From positions 1 to 5,575 of the forward strand of contig JAAEES010000130.1 in NCBI GenBank assembly GCA_013415575.1: 5,575 nucleotides of DNA, read 5' to 3'. Source of the stretch: Methanomicrobiales archaeon (GTDB lineage: Archaea; Halobacteriota; Methanomicrobia; Methanomicrobiales; Methanospirillaceae). This document shows positions 5,153 through 5,575 of the stretch, one piece after another. The first letter of the stretch is position 1. Each line of letters starts with the position of its first letter. The position numbers were made by a program, and so were the translations under genes. The notes beneath the pieces are model-generated. The model saw only the letters and a program-made list of their open reading frames with translations, had not been told where the DNA came from and made no database searches.

Positions 5153-5575
5153 ATGAAGGTCTGCATCATGTGCGGGGGTGAGGGCACCCGGCTCCGCCCC
5201 CTCACCTTTGAGCGGCCGAAACCCTGTATCCCAATCGTGAACCGGCCATCCATCCAGCACCTCGTCTCACACCTCTCCGACCTCGGGTTCACCGATGTCG
5301 TGATCACACTCGGCTACCTGGGAGGGGCCATCGACGAGGCGCTCGGTGACGGATCCCTCTTCGGGGTGGATATCACCTATGTCCACGAAGAGACCAAGCT
5401 CGGTACCGCCGGGAGCGTCATGAACGCCCGTGAATACCTCGATGGCCAGGACGTCCTGGTGGTCGGCGGGGATCACGTGACCGATATCAACCTGCTCGAA
5501 ATGTTCCGTGAACACCGCCGAGAGAAGCCGATAGTCTCGATCGGCCTGATCAGTATCGACGATCCTTCCGAGTAC
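5153..5575 (+). CDS. Sugar-phosphate nucleotidyltransferase, NTP_transferase family (3' end outside window)
   Basis: The first 141 residues are visible and the frame runs off the right edge. The N-terminal Rossmann-like nucleotide-binding signature GGEGTRLRPLTFERPKP is at residues 8-24, including the conserved Arg13 and Lys23. GYLGGAI (54-60), LGTAGSV (83-89) and VVGGDH (103-108), with Asp107 as the expected metal ligand, complete the core seen so far. The family transfers a nucleotidyl group from an NTP to a sugar 1-phosphate, releasing pyrophosphate and making an NDP-sugar for glycans, glycolipids or protein glycosylation in the cytosol. The visible part resembles the COG1208 group, in which a left-handed beta-helix domain often follows; whether one follows here cannot be seen. 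The sugar and nucleotide cannot be set from this fragment. The start at 5153 places the signature at the usual distance from the N-terminus and fits a TATA-like element 27 bases upstream. Confidence 0.92.
   Translation, partial: MKVCIMCGGEGTRLRPLTFERPKPCIPIVNRPSIQHLVSHLSDLGFTDVVITLGYLGGAIDEALGDGSLFGVDITYVHEETKLGTAGSVMNAREYLDGQDVLVVGGDHVTDINLLEMFREHRREKPIVSIGLISIDDPSEY

Noticed and set aside
1..5575. Search for CRISPR repeats, insertion sequences, attachment sites or defence clusters
   Set aside because: No regularly spaced direct repeats, transposase-like protein, terminal inverted repeats, tRNA-adjacent duplications or shift in composition were seen.

Overview
The window looks like chromosomal DNA of a methanogenic euryarchaeon, most likely of the order Methanomicrobiales. 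The main reasons are an archaeal/fungal-type (Ygr210-like) YchF GTPase, an archaeal DUF92 membrane protein with extra N-terminal membrane segments, a stand-alone pyruvate-kinase C-terminal-domain protein, and TATA-type promoters placed so that transcripts would have almost no leader. Base composition is moderately GC-rich and even across the window. The order-level placement rests on recognising protein style, not on a database search.

Layout from left to right: (1) the 3' part of a DUF92 polytopic membrane protein gene on the plus strand, truncated by the window edge. (2) A two-gene minus-strand unit, read from 2367 down to 945: a cytosolic pyruvate-kinase alpha/beta-domain protein followed after one base by a six-helix membrane protein. 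Its last stop codon overlaps the DUF92 stop. (3) A 42-bp divergent promoter region, then the YchF/Ygr210-like GTPase on the plus strand (2410-3579), ending in a T tract. (4) A separately promoted, unrecognised 106-residue helical protein (3660-3980). (5) A 209-bp convergent intergenic region with T tracts at both ends and a nested inverted repeat that could be a structured RNA element. (6) A minus-strand, four-helix membrane protein with a cytosolic-type C-terminal domain (4190-5068), function unknown. (7) An 84-bp divergent promoter region and the 5' part of a sugar-phosphate nucleotidyltransferase gene on the plus strand, cut by the right edge at codon 141.

These genes do not obviously form one pathway. 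The DUF92 protein (polyprenyl-phosphate metabolism by analogy with plant VTE6) and the nucleotidyltransferase (activated sugars for glycans) could both serve envelope or lipid-linked glycan synthesis, but that is inference. The GTPase is expected to act at the ribosome. I see no mobile element, CRISPR array, tRNA, rRNA or clear defence system. The least explained items are the pyruvate-kinase-domain/membrane-protein pair, the 106-residue orphan, the 292-residue membrane protein and the nested inverted repeat.
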